From Mesorhizobium qingshengii (GTDB taxonomy: Bacteria > Pseudomonadota > Alphaproteobacteria > Rhizobiales > Rhizobiaceae): a DNA stretch of 64,000 nucleotides. The notes beneath the pieces were generated by a model. It did no database searches. It was not told the DNA's origin and worked only from the letters and a program-made list of their open reading frames with translations. Below are positions 17,239-26,666 of the stretch, piece by piece; position 1 is the first letter of the stretch; the number at the start of each line of letters is the position of its first letter. The stretch is taken from the NCBI RefSeq assembly GCF_900103325.1, contig NZ_FMXM01000016.1, positions 1-64,000 on the forward strand. The letters run 5' to 3'. The position numbers and the translations under genes are program-made.

Positions 17239-18707
17239 TGCCCGGCGGGAGCGTCGCCGTGCCAAGACATATCGCCTCGGTTCTGGCTGTCGCGCTGTCG
17301 TGCGGTACCGCACTCGCCGGAGAACCTCAACCGACTGTGGCCGAGGCGCGGGGCGCGATCGAGCGCGCGGGCACCTACTTCCGCGATCATCTCGGTGTAG
17401 CGGGAACCTATGTATGGAAATATTCGCTCGATGGCCTAAAAAGGGTGGGCGAAGGCGGTGCCGTGCCCGCGAGTGTTGGCTGGGTGCAGCCGCCTGGCAC
17501 GCCGGCCGTCGGAGCTGCCTTCCTGCGCATTTTCGAAGTTACCGGCGACAAGCAATGGCTTCAGTCTGCCCAGGTCGTTGCAACGGCCCTGGTGAATACG
17601 CAGCTGGAGTCCGGCGGATGGTTCTACAAGATCGAGACCGACCCGCAAAAGGCGGCGACGTGGTGCTACCGCGCACTGAAGGTGGGCGGGAAGTCTTGTC
17701 ACGATATCAAGGACAATCCGCATCGCAACGAGACCGTACTCGACGACAACAACACACAGAGCGTGCTGAATTTTCTGATGTGGTTCGACCGGGCGAGCGG
17801 CGGTTCGGATCCGGACGTGCGTACCTGCATCGACAAGGCACTCCGCCGACTGATGAAAGTCCAGTACCCGAATGGGGCCTTTCCAGTCTTCTTCACAGGA
17901 ACCGCGCCTGGTGCGGACGTAGAGACAGCAGCCAAGGCGAGTATCCCCGCCAGTTGGTCTCACGAATGGCAGAAGCCTGACCGTCCGCCCTACTTCATCG
18001 TCAATGACAATCTTCCTCGCGATATGGGTCGTCTCTTTCTCAACGCCTACCGCACATATCGTGATCCAGCATATCTCAAGACAGCGGAGAAGGTCGGTGA
18101 TTTTCTCCTTGCGGCCCAGCTGCCTGAGCCACAACAGGGCTGGGCTCAGGGTTACGATCGTTCGATGCAGCCAGTATGGGGCCGCAAGTTCGAGCCGCCA
18201 GGCGTCGTCTCGCGCGAAACCGCCGGCAATATCGATTACCTGATCGAGTTGAACGAACAGGACAAGGATGCGCGGTTGCTTGACGCGGCGGTGTCCGCGG
18301 CCACCTGGCTGAAAGCGGCGCGCCTGCCCGATGGCAAATGGGCACGTTTCTACGAACTCAACACCAATCGGCCGCTTTACATTGATGATGGCGGCAAGGT
18401 GACCTTCGATTACAAGAACCTCTGGCAACACTACGGCATGAAAACCGGTGCCGAGATTGAGCCGGTTTTCGCCCGGCTGGAGCTTGCCAAGCGTGGCTTG
18501 ACAGCTTCCCATCAACGGCTGTGGATCAGTGCCGCGGATGAGTTGAGCGCTGACGAACTGAGTTCGAAGGTGCGTCAACTCATCGATAGCCAGGATGCCC
18601 AGGGACGCTGGGTTGTTGGTCGGCTTATCCAGGGAGAAGACTTTGTCGACGGCGTGTTCGCTCTCGCTCGTTTCATCTCCCCGGAAGCGTCACCATCGGG
18701 CAAGTAG
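17238..18707 (+). CDS. Secreted polysaccharide lyase, PL10 (pectate lyase)-like
   Basis: A 489-residue protein with a signal peptide (residues 1-~30, ending SCGTALAG). The body is an alpha/alpha-toroid-like repeat of helices. Two segments match PL10 pectate lyases: NETVLDDNNTQSVLNFL (family: 'T.DN.aT...l.fL') and GWAQGYDRSMQPVWGRKFEP. PL10 enzymes cleave alpha-1,4-galacturonan by beta-elimination. A family member here makes sense because UDP-GalA is produced by LspL, so the lyase may trim or recycle the polymer in the periplasm. ATGA-type coupling with the dehydratase (1-base overlap) places it in the biosynthetic operon. C-terminal ~90 residues are less recognisable. Family assignment is by motif only. 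Confidence 0.72.
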   Translation: MPGGSVAVPRHIASVLAVALSCGTALAGEPQPTVAEARGAIERAGTYFRDHLGVAGTYVWKYSLDGLKRVGEGGAVPASVGWVQPPGTPAVGAAFLRIFEVTGDKQWLQSAQVVATALVNTQLESGGWFYKIETDPQKAATWCYRALKVGGKSCHDIKDNPHRNETVLDDNNTQSVLNFLMWFDRASGGSDPDVRTCIDKALRRLMKVQYPNGAFPVFFTGTAPGADVETAAKASIPASWSHEWQKPDRPPYFIVNDNLPRDMGRLFLNAYRTYRDPAYLKTAEKVGDFLLAAQLPEPQQGWAQGYDRSMQPVWGRKFEPPGVVSRETAGNIDYLIELNEQDKDARLLDAAVSAATWLKAARLPDGKWARFYELNTNRPLYIDDGGKVTFDYKNLWQHYGMKTGAEIEPVFARLELAKRGLTASHQRLWISAADELSADELSSKVRQLIDSQDAQGRWVVGRLIQGEDFVDGVFALARFISPEASPSGK

Positions 18708-18801
18708 TCTCTGCACGTCGCTCGCTCTTGCTGATCCTGATCCAGCTCTTCCGTCAGCGTCGATTTGACCTTGTGAACTCGGCAAGCTCAGTTGGTGTGC
18801 C

Positions 18802-20142
18802 TCAGATCGGTCTGCGTTGGGGAGGCTGCAAACGAGCCCGCTCGGAGCGAGCACGACGAAGGAAGCGGGCGACCGATCTTGGGGCTGGGCCGTCGCGCAA
18901 AATCGCAACACTGGGCGCTATCCCAAGCAGGAGGGGCACGACAAAAAAACGACCGTAAAGATGCGGCAGCGCATTGGCCAACGCTGCGAAGAGGAGGACC
19001 GTCGCCAGCGTGCAAATGGCGGCTATTCGTCCTTCGCGAAGCCGGGCAGCGAGCATCCCGACGATTATGCCGGCGACCAGCAGGAGCAGAAAGCCGATCA
19101 ACCCAGGCAGCCCCGCCTCGACCCATATCAAGAGAAAGGTGTTGTGGACAGGAGCATGCAGTTCGCTGACCAGTCGATACTGGTCAGCACCGATGCCGAG
19201 CAGCGAATTGTTGTCCGCTTTGCCAATGGCCTCATTGATAAGCCGCATACGGTCCGCAAACGTGCCAGCCTCATCGATGTTGCCATTCTGCAAGGCATTC
19301 AAAACACGGCGTTGGAAGACGGCTGGCAGGAAGTCGCGGCCCCACGTGATGACGATAAAGAACGTGGCCAGCGACGATCCCGCCAGCAAGATGATCCGGC
19401 GCCACGACCCCGTCATGACAACGAAGACGGTGAGCGCGAAGACGAGACCAATCAGGCCGGTGTTGGATCCAGTCAGAACAATGCCATACGCAAAGAGCGG
19501 CACTCCGATCCAGGCCCAGCGAGGCCGCGCGCATCCCGAGGCCACCATCCACAACAACAGGGGAACCGCTAGTGCAATCAGCGACGCACACTCGTTTTCG
19601 CGTTCGACCCAGCCGATAAAACGGCCATTGCCGCTGACGAAACTCGAGCCTTGTCCCTTCAGGACGTCGATCACCACTATTCCCTGCAGGCACATCAAGG
19701 CGATCGAGCAGGTAAACGCCTTTATCAAGAGAACGGTTTCGGCCCAGGGGCGCGAAACGAGCATGAAGGCCAGGAGAAAGTAGGCGTACAGATATTGCGC
19801 CGAGATGACGAAGCCTCGCCCTGGATCTCCGACGACGAGGCTGCTCAGCAGCAGCATGCCACACAACAGCGCGATCCCGGCGTTCCACAGAAGCGTCCCT
19901 GCTGCCAAGGGGGCGAGCGGAAAGGATTTCCCGAGCACCATCGCCAAGACAGCCGCCAGAGCGAAGGCATCGCTGGCGGTAAAGTAGAATGTGTCGACAC
20001 GCAGGATGTTGAAGGGAGCGAGGAAAACGGACGCGGCGGCCAACCAGAGTCCGATTCTCCCAGTCACCTTTGGCAAGGGCGGGGCAGCCGGCCTGCGGTC
20101 GGGCTTTGCCCAGTACCCGCGAGGAGTCCCGGCGTGATTCAT
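18802..20142 (-). CDS. O-antigen ligase / Wzy-like polysaccharide polymerase
   Basis: Integral membrane protein of 446 residues with about 11-12 hydrophobic segments, of the Wzy_C/O-antigen ligase superfamily. Characteristic elements are the central RFIGWVERENECASLIALAV region, LTGSNTGLIGLVFAL, and a large periplasmic loop with LLGIGADQYRLVSELHAPVH followed by NTFLLIWVEAGLPGL; the H-x2-N motif is typical. In a Wzx/Wzy locus the probable role is polymerisation of repeat units. ATG at 20142 has AGGAG 5 bases upstream; GTG at 20148 is an alternative. The gene converges with the lyase and diverges from the BY-kinase gene. Polymerase versus ligase cannot be settled from sequence. Confidence 0.82.
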   Translation of the reverse strand: MNHAGTPRGYWAKPDRRPAAPPLPKVTGRIGLWLAAASVFLAPFNILRVDTFYFTASDAFALAAVLAMVLGKSFPLAPLAAGTLLWNAGIALLCGMLLLSSLVVGDPGRGFVISAQYLYAYFLLAFMLVSRPWAETVLLIKAFTCSIALMCLQGIVVIDVLKGQGSSFVSGNGRFIGWVERENECASLIALAVPLLLWMVASGCARPRWAWIGVPLFAYGIVLTGSNTGLIGLVFALTVFVVMTGSWRRIILLAGSSLATFFIVITWGRDFLPAVFQRRVLNALQNGNIDEAGTFADRMRLINEAIGKADNNSLLGIGADQYRLVSELHAPVHNTFLLIWVEAGLPGLIGFLLLLVAGIIVGMLAARLREGRIAAICTLATVLLFAALANALPHLYGRFFVVPLLLGIAPSVAILRDGPAPRSVARFLRRARSERARLQPPQRRPI

Positions 20143-20162
20143 CCTCACTCCTGAAATCTACT

Positions 20163-20186
20163 TGAGGCTTCTTTTCACCAGCCTCA
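20163..20186. promoter_or_regulatory. Inverted repeat upstream of the Wzy-like gene
   Basis: TGAGGCT (20163-20169) and AGCCTCA (20180-20186) form perfect 7-base arms around a 10-base spacer, 21 bases upstream of the Wzy-like start and in the divergent promoter region shared with the BY-kinase. It could be an operator or a 5'-leader hairpin. No regulator can be assigned. Confidence 0.3.
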
Positions 20187-20392
20187 TGGACATGCAATTC
20201 GGTGTATCTGCCAAGATGGGCCCCTGGCCAACCACGCTATCCTTTCGGATAATTCCGTTGCCGCGACTAAGCCTCTTGAACGCGCTCGCGTCAGCGCATC
20301 CATGGTAAAAACTTGTCGCTTGGGTTGGCTCTCCAAACTCGGCTTTGGAAGACCGGTGAGACCGACGAGGATAAATCTAAGGGGCGTGATCT

Positions 20393-22684
20393 GTGAGCTT
20401 GATCGACGAAAACAGCGTGTGGAACCGACTGGGACCATTCCTTCAGGATTCGTCCGAGCCATTGGAGGAACGAACATTCGGCGTTCGGGAGCTCTACAAT
20501 CTCTTCCGCAGACGCCTCCCCTTGATCATTGCGATCATCATTGCCGGGACCGCCCTTGCGCTTGTCACCGCCCTCGAACTTCCCAAGACGTATACGGCTC
20601 GTTCCATGATCGTTGTCGAAACCGACAACCCCAATCCTCTCGACACCGCGCAGGCGCAGCCGAACCAGCAGCCCGACAAGTCGCGGATGGACACCGAGGC
20701 GGATTTGATCACCTCTCGCGTATTTGCCAGCCTGGTTGTCGACAGGCTCGACCTCATCGAGGATCCTGACTTCAACACCTATCTGCCGCCGGCCACAGCC
20801 GGTGGAACTTCGGGCGCTGGGCTGCTGTCGCAGGCCGTTGGCTTGATCGCCTCGATACCGCAAAAGATGTTCGCTCTCGTCACCGGCGGCAACACACAGG
20901 ATACGTCTCTCCCGCCCAAGGCTGTTCAGCAGGACCGGGCGATTTCGTTGTACCTGGCGAGCCTGTCGGTTGACCGTTCCGGCGAAAGCGCGGCGATGAC
21001 AATCTCGTTCGTCAACGACGACGCAGCGACCGCGGCCAAGATAGCCAATGCAACGGCCAGGCTGTTCGTGGAATGGTCTCGTGACAACAAGCGGCAGGAC
21101 ATCAAGGACGCCGTCGGCTTTTTGAGACAGCAATCGACCGAGGTTGCGTCACGGATTGCCGCGATCGAAGGCCAGATCGCCAAATACGCGAATGAACATG
21201 GTGTCTCCAGCGATCCGCGCGATGATCTGCTGCGCGCCTCGATCCAGCAAGCCAATGAGCAGCTCAGCACCGCGAGAGGTGAGTACACGCAAGCGCAAGC
21301 GCGCCTCGCCCAGGTCAGGCTTGCGGCCAAGACTGGCGACACCGGGGCCAACGTCGATCCCTTGCTCTCGTCGGATTTTCTGACGTCGTTGCGCAACGAC
21401 GAAGCGACCGCGATGAGGGACCGCGCGCAACTGGCCAGCAACTACGGTCGAAATCATCCGTTGGTCCAGGAGGCCGATGCAAAGATAGCGGCCGTCCGTG
21501 CGATGATTTCTCAAGAGATGCTGCGCACGATTGCCATCCTGGAAAATGACGTGCGTGTCGACGAGGGCCGGGTGGATCAGCTCACCAAGAGCCTGGAGGC
21601 TTCCAACGAAGAACTGCGCCAAAGGAGCCTGGCGGAAGCAAAGCTGCGTGAGCTCAACAACAACCTGACAACCGAGCAAAAGCTCTACGACCTCGTGTCC
21701 GGCAGGCTCGGCAGCCTCGATCCGTTTTCCGAAGCGGTCGCGCCTGGTGTGCGCACCGTCTCCGCGGCAGAGATCCCGACGAGTCCCTCCTTTCCAAAGC
21801 TTCGTTTGATGGTTGCGGGCGGTTTCACCGCATCGCTTGTCCTGGCCTTGATTCTTGTGCTGACCCTCGAAAGCATGGATGTGCGGGTACGGGATTCGCG
21901 ACGGGTATCGAAGCTGATCCGCGCTCCCCTTCTGGCGTCAATTCCGCAGTTGCCCCAGAAGTTCCTGCAACGCACCCTGCCGCCTCTGGAAACCTTGCTA
22001 TCACAACCGCGGTCGGCTTTTTCCGACGCGTTCCGATCGCTTTACGGTGCCTGCACCCGGATGAACGGCGGGCGAGGCAAACATGTTATCCTGGTCAGCT
22101 CCGGCTTGCCGCAGGAAGGCAAGACAACGACGGCAATGGGCCTTGCCATGGCAGCTGGAATGGACGGCGCCCTGACAGCGCTGATCGATCTGGACCTGCG
22201 GACCCGCAGCCTCCACGGCGCCATGAGGCTTGGCTCCGCCAGCAAGACACTCAACGACTATCTGAACGGTGATTGCGCTCTGGCGGAAATCGTTCAGACG
22301 CTCCCTGAAATTCCGCAACTGGATGTGCTGGCGCCATCCGCCGACGACCTGACTTCGCCTGAATTGCTCAACTCCAGCCAACTCGCCAAGTTGCTGGAGG
22401 CATTCCGGTTCGAGTACGACGTGGTGATCATCGATGCACCGCCCGTGCTCTTTGTCGAAGACGCAATCAGGATTGCTGCCTCGGTGGACACCATCGTGGT
22501 CGTGGCCGCATGCGACAGCACCACGCAAGAGGCTCTATCCCAGGTTGTCGAGCGCCTGCGGTTCGCCGGCGGCCCATCGATCGGCTGGGTGTTGAATCGG
22601 GTCGACCCTTTCCAACTGGCCCGTGGCGCCCTGCGGAAGGCCTATATGAGACGGCAGCAGATAAAGCGCTATTTCCCCGCTTGA
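20393..22684 (+). CDS. Polysaccharide co-polymerase with BY-kinase domain (ExoP/GumC-Wzc type)
   Basis: A 763-residue inner-membrane chain-length regulator and tyrosine kinase. Residues ~43-62 are the first membrane helix after a Wzz N-terminus; a coiled-coil periplasmic region (~220-440) follows, and the second helix is at ~480-500. The cytoplasmic kinase domain has Walker A LPQEGKTTT (~570), Walker A' LIDLDLRTRS (~598) and Walker B VVIIDAPPVL (~676). The C-terminal tail has only two tyrosines (AYMRR and RYFPA) instead of the Tyr-rich cluster of Wzc. GTG at 20393 has aagggg 8 bases upstream. It controls polymer length with the Wzy-like and export proteins. Confidence 0.92.
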   Translation: MSLIDENSVWNRLGPFLQDSSEPLEERTFGVRELYNLFRRRLPLIIAIIIAGTALALVTALELPKTYTARSMIVVETDNPNPLDTAQAQPNQQPDKSRMDTEADLITSRVFASLVVDRLDLIEDPDFNTYLPPATAGGTSGAGLLSQAVGLIASIPQKMFALVTGGNTQDTSLPPKAVQQDRAISLYLASLSVDRSGESAAMTISFVNDDAATAAKIANATARLFVEWSRDNKRQDIKDAVGFLRQQSTEVASRIAAIEGQIAKYANEHGVSSDPRDDLLRASIQQANEQLSTARGEYTQAQARLAQVRLAAKTGDTGANVDPLLSSDFLTSLRNDEATAMRDRAQLASNYGRNHPLVQEADAKIAAVRAMISQEMLRTIAILENDVRVDEGRVDQLTKSLEASNEELRQRSLAEAKLRELNNNLTTEQKLYDLVSGRLGSLDPFSEAVAPGVRTVSAAEIPTSPSFPKLRLMVAGGFTASLVLALILVLTLESMDVRVRDSRRVSKLIRAPLLASIPQLPQKFLQRTLPPLETLLSQPRSAFSDAFRSLYGACTRMNGGRGKHVILVSSGLPQEGKTTTAMGLAMAAGMDGALTALIDLDLRTRSLHGAMRLGSASKTLNDYLNGDCALAEIVQTLPEIPQLDVLAPSADDLTSPELLNSSQLAKLLEAFRFEYDVVIIDAPPVLFVEDAIRIAASVDTIVVVAACDSTTQEALSQVVERLRFAGGPSIGWVLNRVDPFQLARGALRKAYMRRQQIKRYFPA

Positions 22685-22730
22685 TTGTCGGTGACTGTCG
22701 ATGGCCGCGTAGCCGATCGCGCTCGACCGG

Positions 22731-23918
22731 CTATATTCCCATAGCCTCGAGCAAGGTATGGTTCACCTTGTGAACGTCGAAGCGTTCTTCCGCGAGCTTT
22801 CTTGAATTGGCGCCCATTTTTGCGGCGAGATGCTCATCTTCAAGAAAAGCCCGCTGCGCCGAGGCGAGAGCATCTACATCTCGCGGCTCGACCCGAAAAC
22901 CGTTCTCACCGTCGATGACCGTTTCCTGACAGCCAGGCGCGTTGGTCGTGATTATTGGCCGGCCTGTCGACAAGGCCTCCAGCGCGCTGCGGGGGATGCC
23001 CTCCCGGTAGTAGGAAGGCAACACAAACACCGTGGATGCAGTCAGATAGGGGCCGACATCGTGTGTTTCGCCGAGATATTCCACGGCGCCTTCCTTTGTC
23101 CACTCATCCATTTCGGCCTTCGAGATTGAGAGAGGGCTGGGATCGAACGGTCCGAGGATCTGGAAACGGGCGGTACGGTACCTGGTCTTCAGGATGCGCG
23201 CGGCGGCGGCAAACTCGGCAATCCCCTTCTCGCGAAGCAGGCGAGCAATCAGAAGGAAGACGGGAGGTCCCGACGGTGGACGGCTGGCGGCAAACAGCGT
23301 CAGGTCCACTCCTGAGCCTGGAACCATGATCACCGGCGTCGTCGCAGAGACCATCCCATGGCGCCTGATGTCGGAAGCGTCGGCATCGTTGTAAGCGAAA
23401 ACAGCTTCGCAGCCGACAAGAGCCGAGCGGTAGAGACCAATGCTCAACCAGCGCAGAACAGTTGCGCGCAGTCCCGTCATGCTGCCGCTGAATATGAAGC
23501 CGAACCCGGTAAAGAGTGCAAACCGCCGAGGTACTCCGGCAAGGCGGGCAGCCAGCCCACCATAGATGATCGGCTTCATCGTGTAGGCCAGGACGATGTC
23601 CGGGGCCAAGCGGCGCATCAGCCTGTAGAGCGCCTTGAGCGTTCGCAGATCGGCCAGCGGATTTGTACCTGCCCTGGCCATCGGAATTCGCCGGAAGGTC
23701 ACGCCAATTTCCTGGAGCTTGGCGATCGCTTGTTCATCCGCATCCGGGGCCAGCGTGATGACGTCATGCCCCGCGGCGACCATGGCTTTAAGCAGCTCGA
23801 TGCGAAAGTTGACAAGCGAACGCGTCAGGCTCGCCACCACGACGATCCGCTTGCGGCGCGTCGCATTGTCGGCGGCGGACGGCGGATGATCTCGGCCATT
23901 CATATGCACAGCAACCAC
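22731..23918 (-). CDS. GT4-family glycosyltransferase (PglA/WbpT-like)
   Basis: GT-B glycosyltransferase of about 395 residues. MKPIIYGGLAARLAGVPRRF and TGFGFIFSG in the N-terminal half resemble enzymes that add the second sugar to undecaprenyl-diphospho-bacillosamine (PglA group). PGSGVDLTLF and EGIPRSALEALSTGRPIITT carry the donor-binding part. The start is uncertain: TTG 23921, GTG 23918 and ATG 23903 are in frame; GTG 23918 has the best-spaced ggag. It ends 47 bases from the BY-kinase stop (convergent) and lies 9 bases after the next glycosyltransferase, so both are probably one minus-strand operon. Confidence 0.85.
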   Translation of the reverse strand: MVAVHMNGRDHPPSAADNATRRKRIVVVASLTRSLVNFRIELLKAMVAAGHDVITLAPDADEQAIAKLQEIGVTFRRIPMARAGTNPLADLRTLKALYRLMRRLAPDIVLAYTMKPIIYGGLAARLAGVPRRFALFTGFGFIFSGSMTGLRATVLRWLSIGLYRSALVGCEAVFAYNDADASDIRRHGMVSATTPVIMVPGSGVDLTLFAASRPPSGPPVFLLIARLLREKGIAEFAAAARILKTRYRTARFQILGPFDPSPLSISKAEMDEWTKEGAVEYLGETHDVGPYLTASTVFVLPSYYREGIPRSALEALSTGRPIITTNAPGCQETVIDGENGFRVEPRDVDALASAQRAFLEDEHLAAKMGANSRKLAEERFDVHKVNHTLLEAMGI

Positions 23919-23927
23919 CAATTGCTC

Positions 23928-25079
23928 CTATCGATCCGGGATATGGTGACGGCGCGCCAGAGCCGCGTCGTAGAGTTCCAGGTGCCGACCGACGTAAAGC
24001 GGAAGAGAGAAGTTCTCCATGACGCGGCGACGGGCTTGCTGACCCAAAGCGCGACGGTCGGCCGGCTCAAGCTTGACAAGCCTGATCAATCCCGCGGCCA
24101 GTGCGTCACTATCCCCTGGCGGAACGACCACTCCGCTGTCGCCGACCAGCCAGCCGGAGTCGCCGACCTCCGTAACCACCGCCGGCACGCCACTCGCCAT
24201 CGCCTCGCCCGCGGCAAGGGAAAAGGCCTCGCCCCAAGCCGAGCAAAGCGCATAGACATCGAAGCCCGGCATGAGGTCGGCGATGTCACCGCGAATGCCC
24301 GGCGTTGTAATACGGTCGTCTATGCCGAGCTCGCGGGCGGCTAGCCGCACCGGGCCGTCGGTATGTCCGTCTCCGATAAACACGCCCTGAACGTCGTGCC
24401 CCAGCGCCAGCAGACGGCCGATGGCCCGGACCAGGCTGACCTGGTCCTTCATGGGATGAAAGCGTGCCACATGTCCGATTATCAGCCGTCCGGGCGGCAA
24501 ACCGAACAGGTGGCGCAGCTTCGCGCCGGCGTCGGCCGAGGGAGAAAACTGATCACAATCGGTCCCGTTCGGGATGACCACCCTGCGGCGCGGATCAAAG
24601 CCCAGACGCTCGTGATCGGCAGCGGCGACGCGTGAGCAATATGAGATCGCGCTGGTGCGACTCGACAGACAGGCCGAAAGCCGGATCAGCTGGCGCGTCA
24701 ACGGTTTCTCGTCGGCGAGATCGCGAATTGTGTGGTGGATGCTCCAGATCACCGGTGAGAAATTGAGCCCTAGCACCGAGCCGAGCATTGCCGCGACGTT
24801 GCCATGATACATCCAGCCGTGAAGGAGATCGGGCGCCGCCCTGCTTATCGACCGTGTCAGCCGAACGACATCGCCTGGACGCGGCCGTTCCGCCATGTCC
24901 AGCGAAATGACCTTGGATTTTGTATGCTCCACCTGTGCGGCCAACGGTCCAGGAGAAAGCAGGGACAGAACCGAAGACGAGAAGCGATCTTGGTCGAGCT
25001 TGCCTAGAAAACGGGCAAGCATGATCTCGGCACCGCCGACGTTGAGACCGGTTATTGTGTGAAGAACACTCGTGTGCAC
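23928..25079 (-). CDS. GT4-family glycosyltransferase
   Basis: About 383 residues from the GTG at 25079, which has gggaag 5-6 bases upstream. The frame stays open far upstream (to 26363), but that part is antisense to the export gene and is not real. Residues near the N-terminus, LHTITGLNVGGAEIMLARFL, are the GT4 acceptor loop. The C-terminal domain has IGHVARFHPMKDQVSLVRAI, PNGTDCDQFSP and GEAFSLAAGEAMASGVPAVV. It resembles transferases of capsule and O-antigen loci. First gene of a minus-strand pair, divergent from the export gene. Confidence 0.85.
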   Translation of the reverse strand: MHTSVLHTITGLNVGGAEIMLARFLGKLDQDRFSSSVLSLLSPGPLAAQVEHTKSKVISLDMAERPRPGDVVRLTRSISRAAPDLLHGWMYHGNVAAMLGSVLGLNFSPVIWSIHHTIRDLADEKPLTRQLIRLSACLSSRTSAISYCSRVAAADHERLGFDPRRRVVIPNGTDCDQFSPSADAGAKLRHLFGLPPGRLIIGHVARFHPMKDQVSLVRAIGRLLALGHDVQGVFIGDGHTDGPVRLAARELGIDDRITTPGIRGDIADLMPGFDVYALCSAWGEAFSLAAGEAMASGVPAVVTEVGDSGWLVGDSGVVVPPGDSDALAAGLIRLVKLEPADRRALGQQARRRVMENFSLPLYVGRHLELYDAALARRHHIPDR

Positions 25080-25298
25080 GGAAGCTTCCCAGCTGTCTGC
25101 AACGCTACGCCAAGAGGAAGCGTTCAATCGGCCGACGGTACCCAGCCGCACCATACGTTGGTTGCGACTCACATCCAGTTGGCCAAATTGGGTGGGCACG
25201 AGACCGAAATTTGTCACCGCTTCACCAAAGGTATGACTCATTGCGTTCGCGCAGGTGTCGCTAGGGTCTTTCACAGGAAATTTGTGTGGCGGGCTGCT

Positions 25299-26666
25299 AT
25301 GGGATCTTGTTGCAATGCCGGGTGGAGCGGGCGGCCGATAGGCGCCTGGACCAGTACATTCGTCGCGAAAGCGTTGGGGCACGCAGGGATTGCGGTTTTC
25401 GCGATTGCGGCGATCCTTGCGGGTTCCCAGATTGCTGCCTGGGCCGCCGCCAGCGATGACTACAAGCTTTCGGTCGGCGACGTAGTGTCGTTTGACTTCA
25501 TTGACGATACGCTTCCTGCCGAACAGCTGACAGTGGCCAGCGATGGCGCCGTGATTATTCCGCTGATCGGCAGTTTCGAGGTCGCCGGCCTGACAGTGCC
25601 GGAAGCCCTGGGCCAGATTCGCAAGACCTTCATTGACCGTCAGTTCTTCAACGATCCCCGGATCTCCTTGGCGGTGGTGAGCTTCCGTCCGATTTTCGTC
25701 CTTGGGGATGTCAAGGCGCCAGGCTCTTTTCCTTACCAGCCAGCACTGAATGTCGAGCAGGCGGTGGCGCTTGCCGGCGGCCAGTCGACAGGCGGAGCCA
25801 CTGCCGAGGACCGCGTGGTGACGCGCGCCCGGCTGCGCGGAACCCTTGATGAGAGCGTGGTGCAGATCGCCAAGGAAGCGATCGCCGCGGCGCGCATCAA
25901 GGCTCAATTGGCAAACAGCGACAAGATCTCGGAACTGGATCTGCCGGCCAAGATCAAAGGCCTCATGAATGCCAATCTGATCGCAACGCTGCTTCCTACG
26001 GAGCAGCGCATCCTTGAAACGGATCAACACGCGCTGAGCACACGTCGCAAGCAGCTCTCGGAGGGGATCGACGAAGTGAACGTCGCCCTCGCCAATGTTC
26101 AACAGCTTTCGGACATCCAGAAGACGGTGATCGCTTCGGCGCAAGCCGATCTCGATCGCATCAGGGCCCTCAACAAGAAAGGTCTCGTCACAATTACAGA
26201 CCTCTCCAACGCCGAGCGCGAGGCCACCACGCAGCAGTCGCATCTGCTTGAAATCTACAATCAGGCGTCGACCGTGCGCCGAGAATTGAGCCAGTTGCAA
26301 CGTGACCTGGACGATGCCACCCAGACCTGGACGCACACGGCACTGACGGATCTTCAAGCCCACAACTCTGAAATCGAACGCCTGATCGCGGTCCGCGAGT
26401 CGACGGAGGAACAGATCCTGCTGTTGAGCTCACTGGCGGCGGAGCAGACACGCACCAACAACACCATCGCGTTCACGTACCAGATCCGCCGCAAGGTAAA
26501 TGGCCAGACCGCCACGAAGGTTGTGACCCTCGACGACCCGGTTGCGGCCGGAGACACGATCCTGGTGTCAATAAACCGGCTGGACGGTGCCTTGGACATG
26601 GCAAACCGTCTGGACGCGACCGTGGCGGCCACCCCATCCACCGTCCAGGTCGGACCGACGCAATGA
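25299..26666 (+). CDS. Polysaccharide export protein, ExoF/Wza-like (Poly_export + SLBB)
   Basis: Periplasmic/outer-membrane export component of about 455 residues from ATG 25299. A hydrophobic segment AGIAVFAIAAILAGSQIA looks like a signal peptide. The Poly_export domain follows (YKLSVGDVVSFDFI, then GAVIIPLIGSFEVAGLTVPE), then an SLBB-like unit (VLGDVKAPGSFPYQPALNVE) and a long coiled coil (~230-430) as in ExoF. ATG 25233 is a possible earlier start; the open frame to 25059 overlaps the divergent glycosyltransferase and is unlikely. The stop overlaps the sugar transferase start by 4 bases. It works with the BY-kinase protein in export. Confidence 0.88.
   Translation: MGSCCNAGWSGRPIGAWTSTFVAKALGHAGIAVFAIAAILAGSQIAAWAAASDDYKLSVGDVVSFDFIDDTLPAEQLTVASDGAVIIPLIGSFEVAGLTVPEALGQIRKTFIDRQFFNDPRISLAVVSFRPIFVLGDVKAPGSFPYQPALNVEQAVALAGGQSTGGATAEDRVVTRARLRGTLDESVVQIAKEAIAAARIKAQLANSDKISELDLPAKIKGLMNANLIATLLPTEQRILETDQHALSTRRKQLSEGIDEVNVALANVQQLSDIQKTVIASAQADLDRIRALNKKGLVTITDLSNAEREATTQQSHLLEIYNQASTVRRELSQLQRDLDDATQTWTHTALTDLQAHNSEIERLIAVRESTEEQILLLSSLAAEQTRTNNTIAFTYQIRRKVNGQTATKVVTLDDPVAAGDTILVSINRLDGALDMANRLDATVAATPSTVQVGPTQ

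Noticed and set aside
17436..18578. 380-residue minus-strand open frame
   Set aside because: Lies wholly antisense to the PL10-like lyase, which has a signal peptide and family motifs; composition is Arg/His/Cys-rich as in frame shadows.
19271..20197. 308-residue minus-strand frame overlapping the Wzy-like gene
   Set aside because: Different frame of the same strand; it lacks membrane segments, while the overlapping frame is a clear polytopic membrane protein.
23358..24344. 328-residue plus-strand frame
   Set aside because: Antisense to two GT4 genes that carry full family motifs.
25080..26363. Minus-strand frame that extends the glycosyltransferase at 23928 by more than 400 residues
   Set aside because: It is antisense to the ExoF/Wza-like export gene, has no family motifs, and the glycosyltransferase fold begins only at about 25079.
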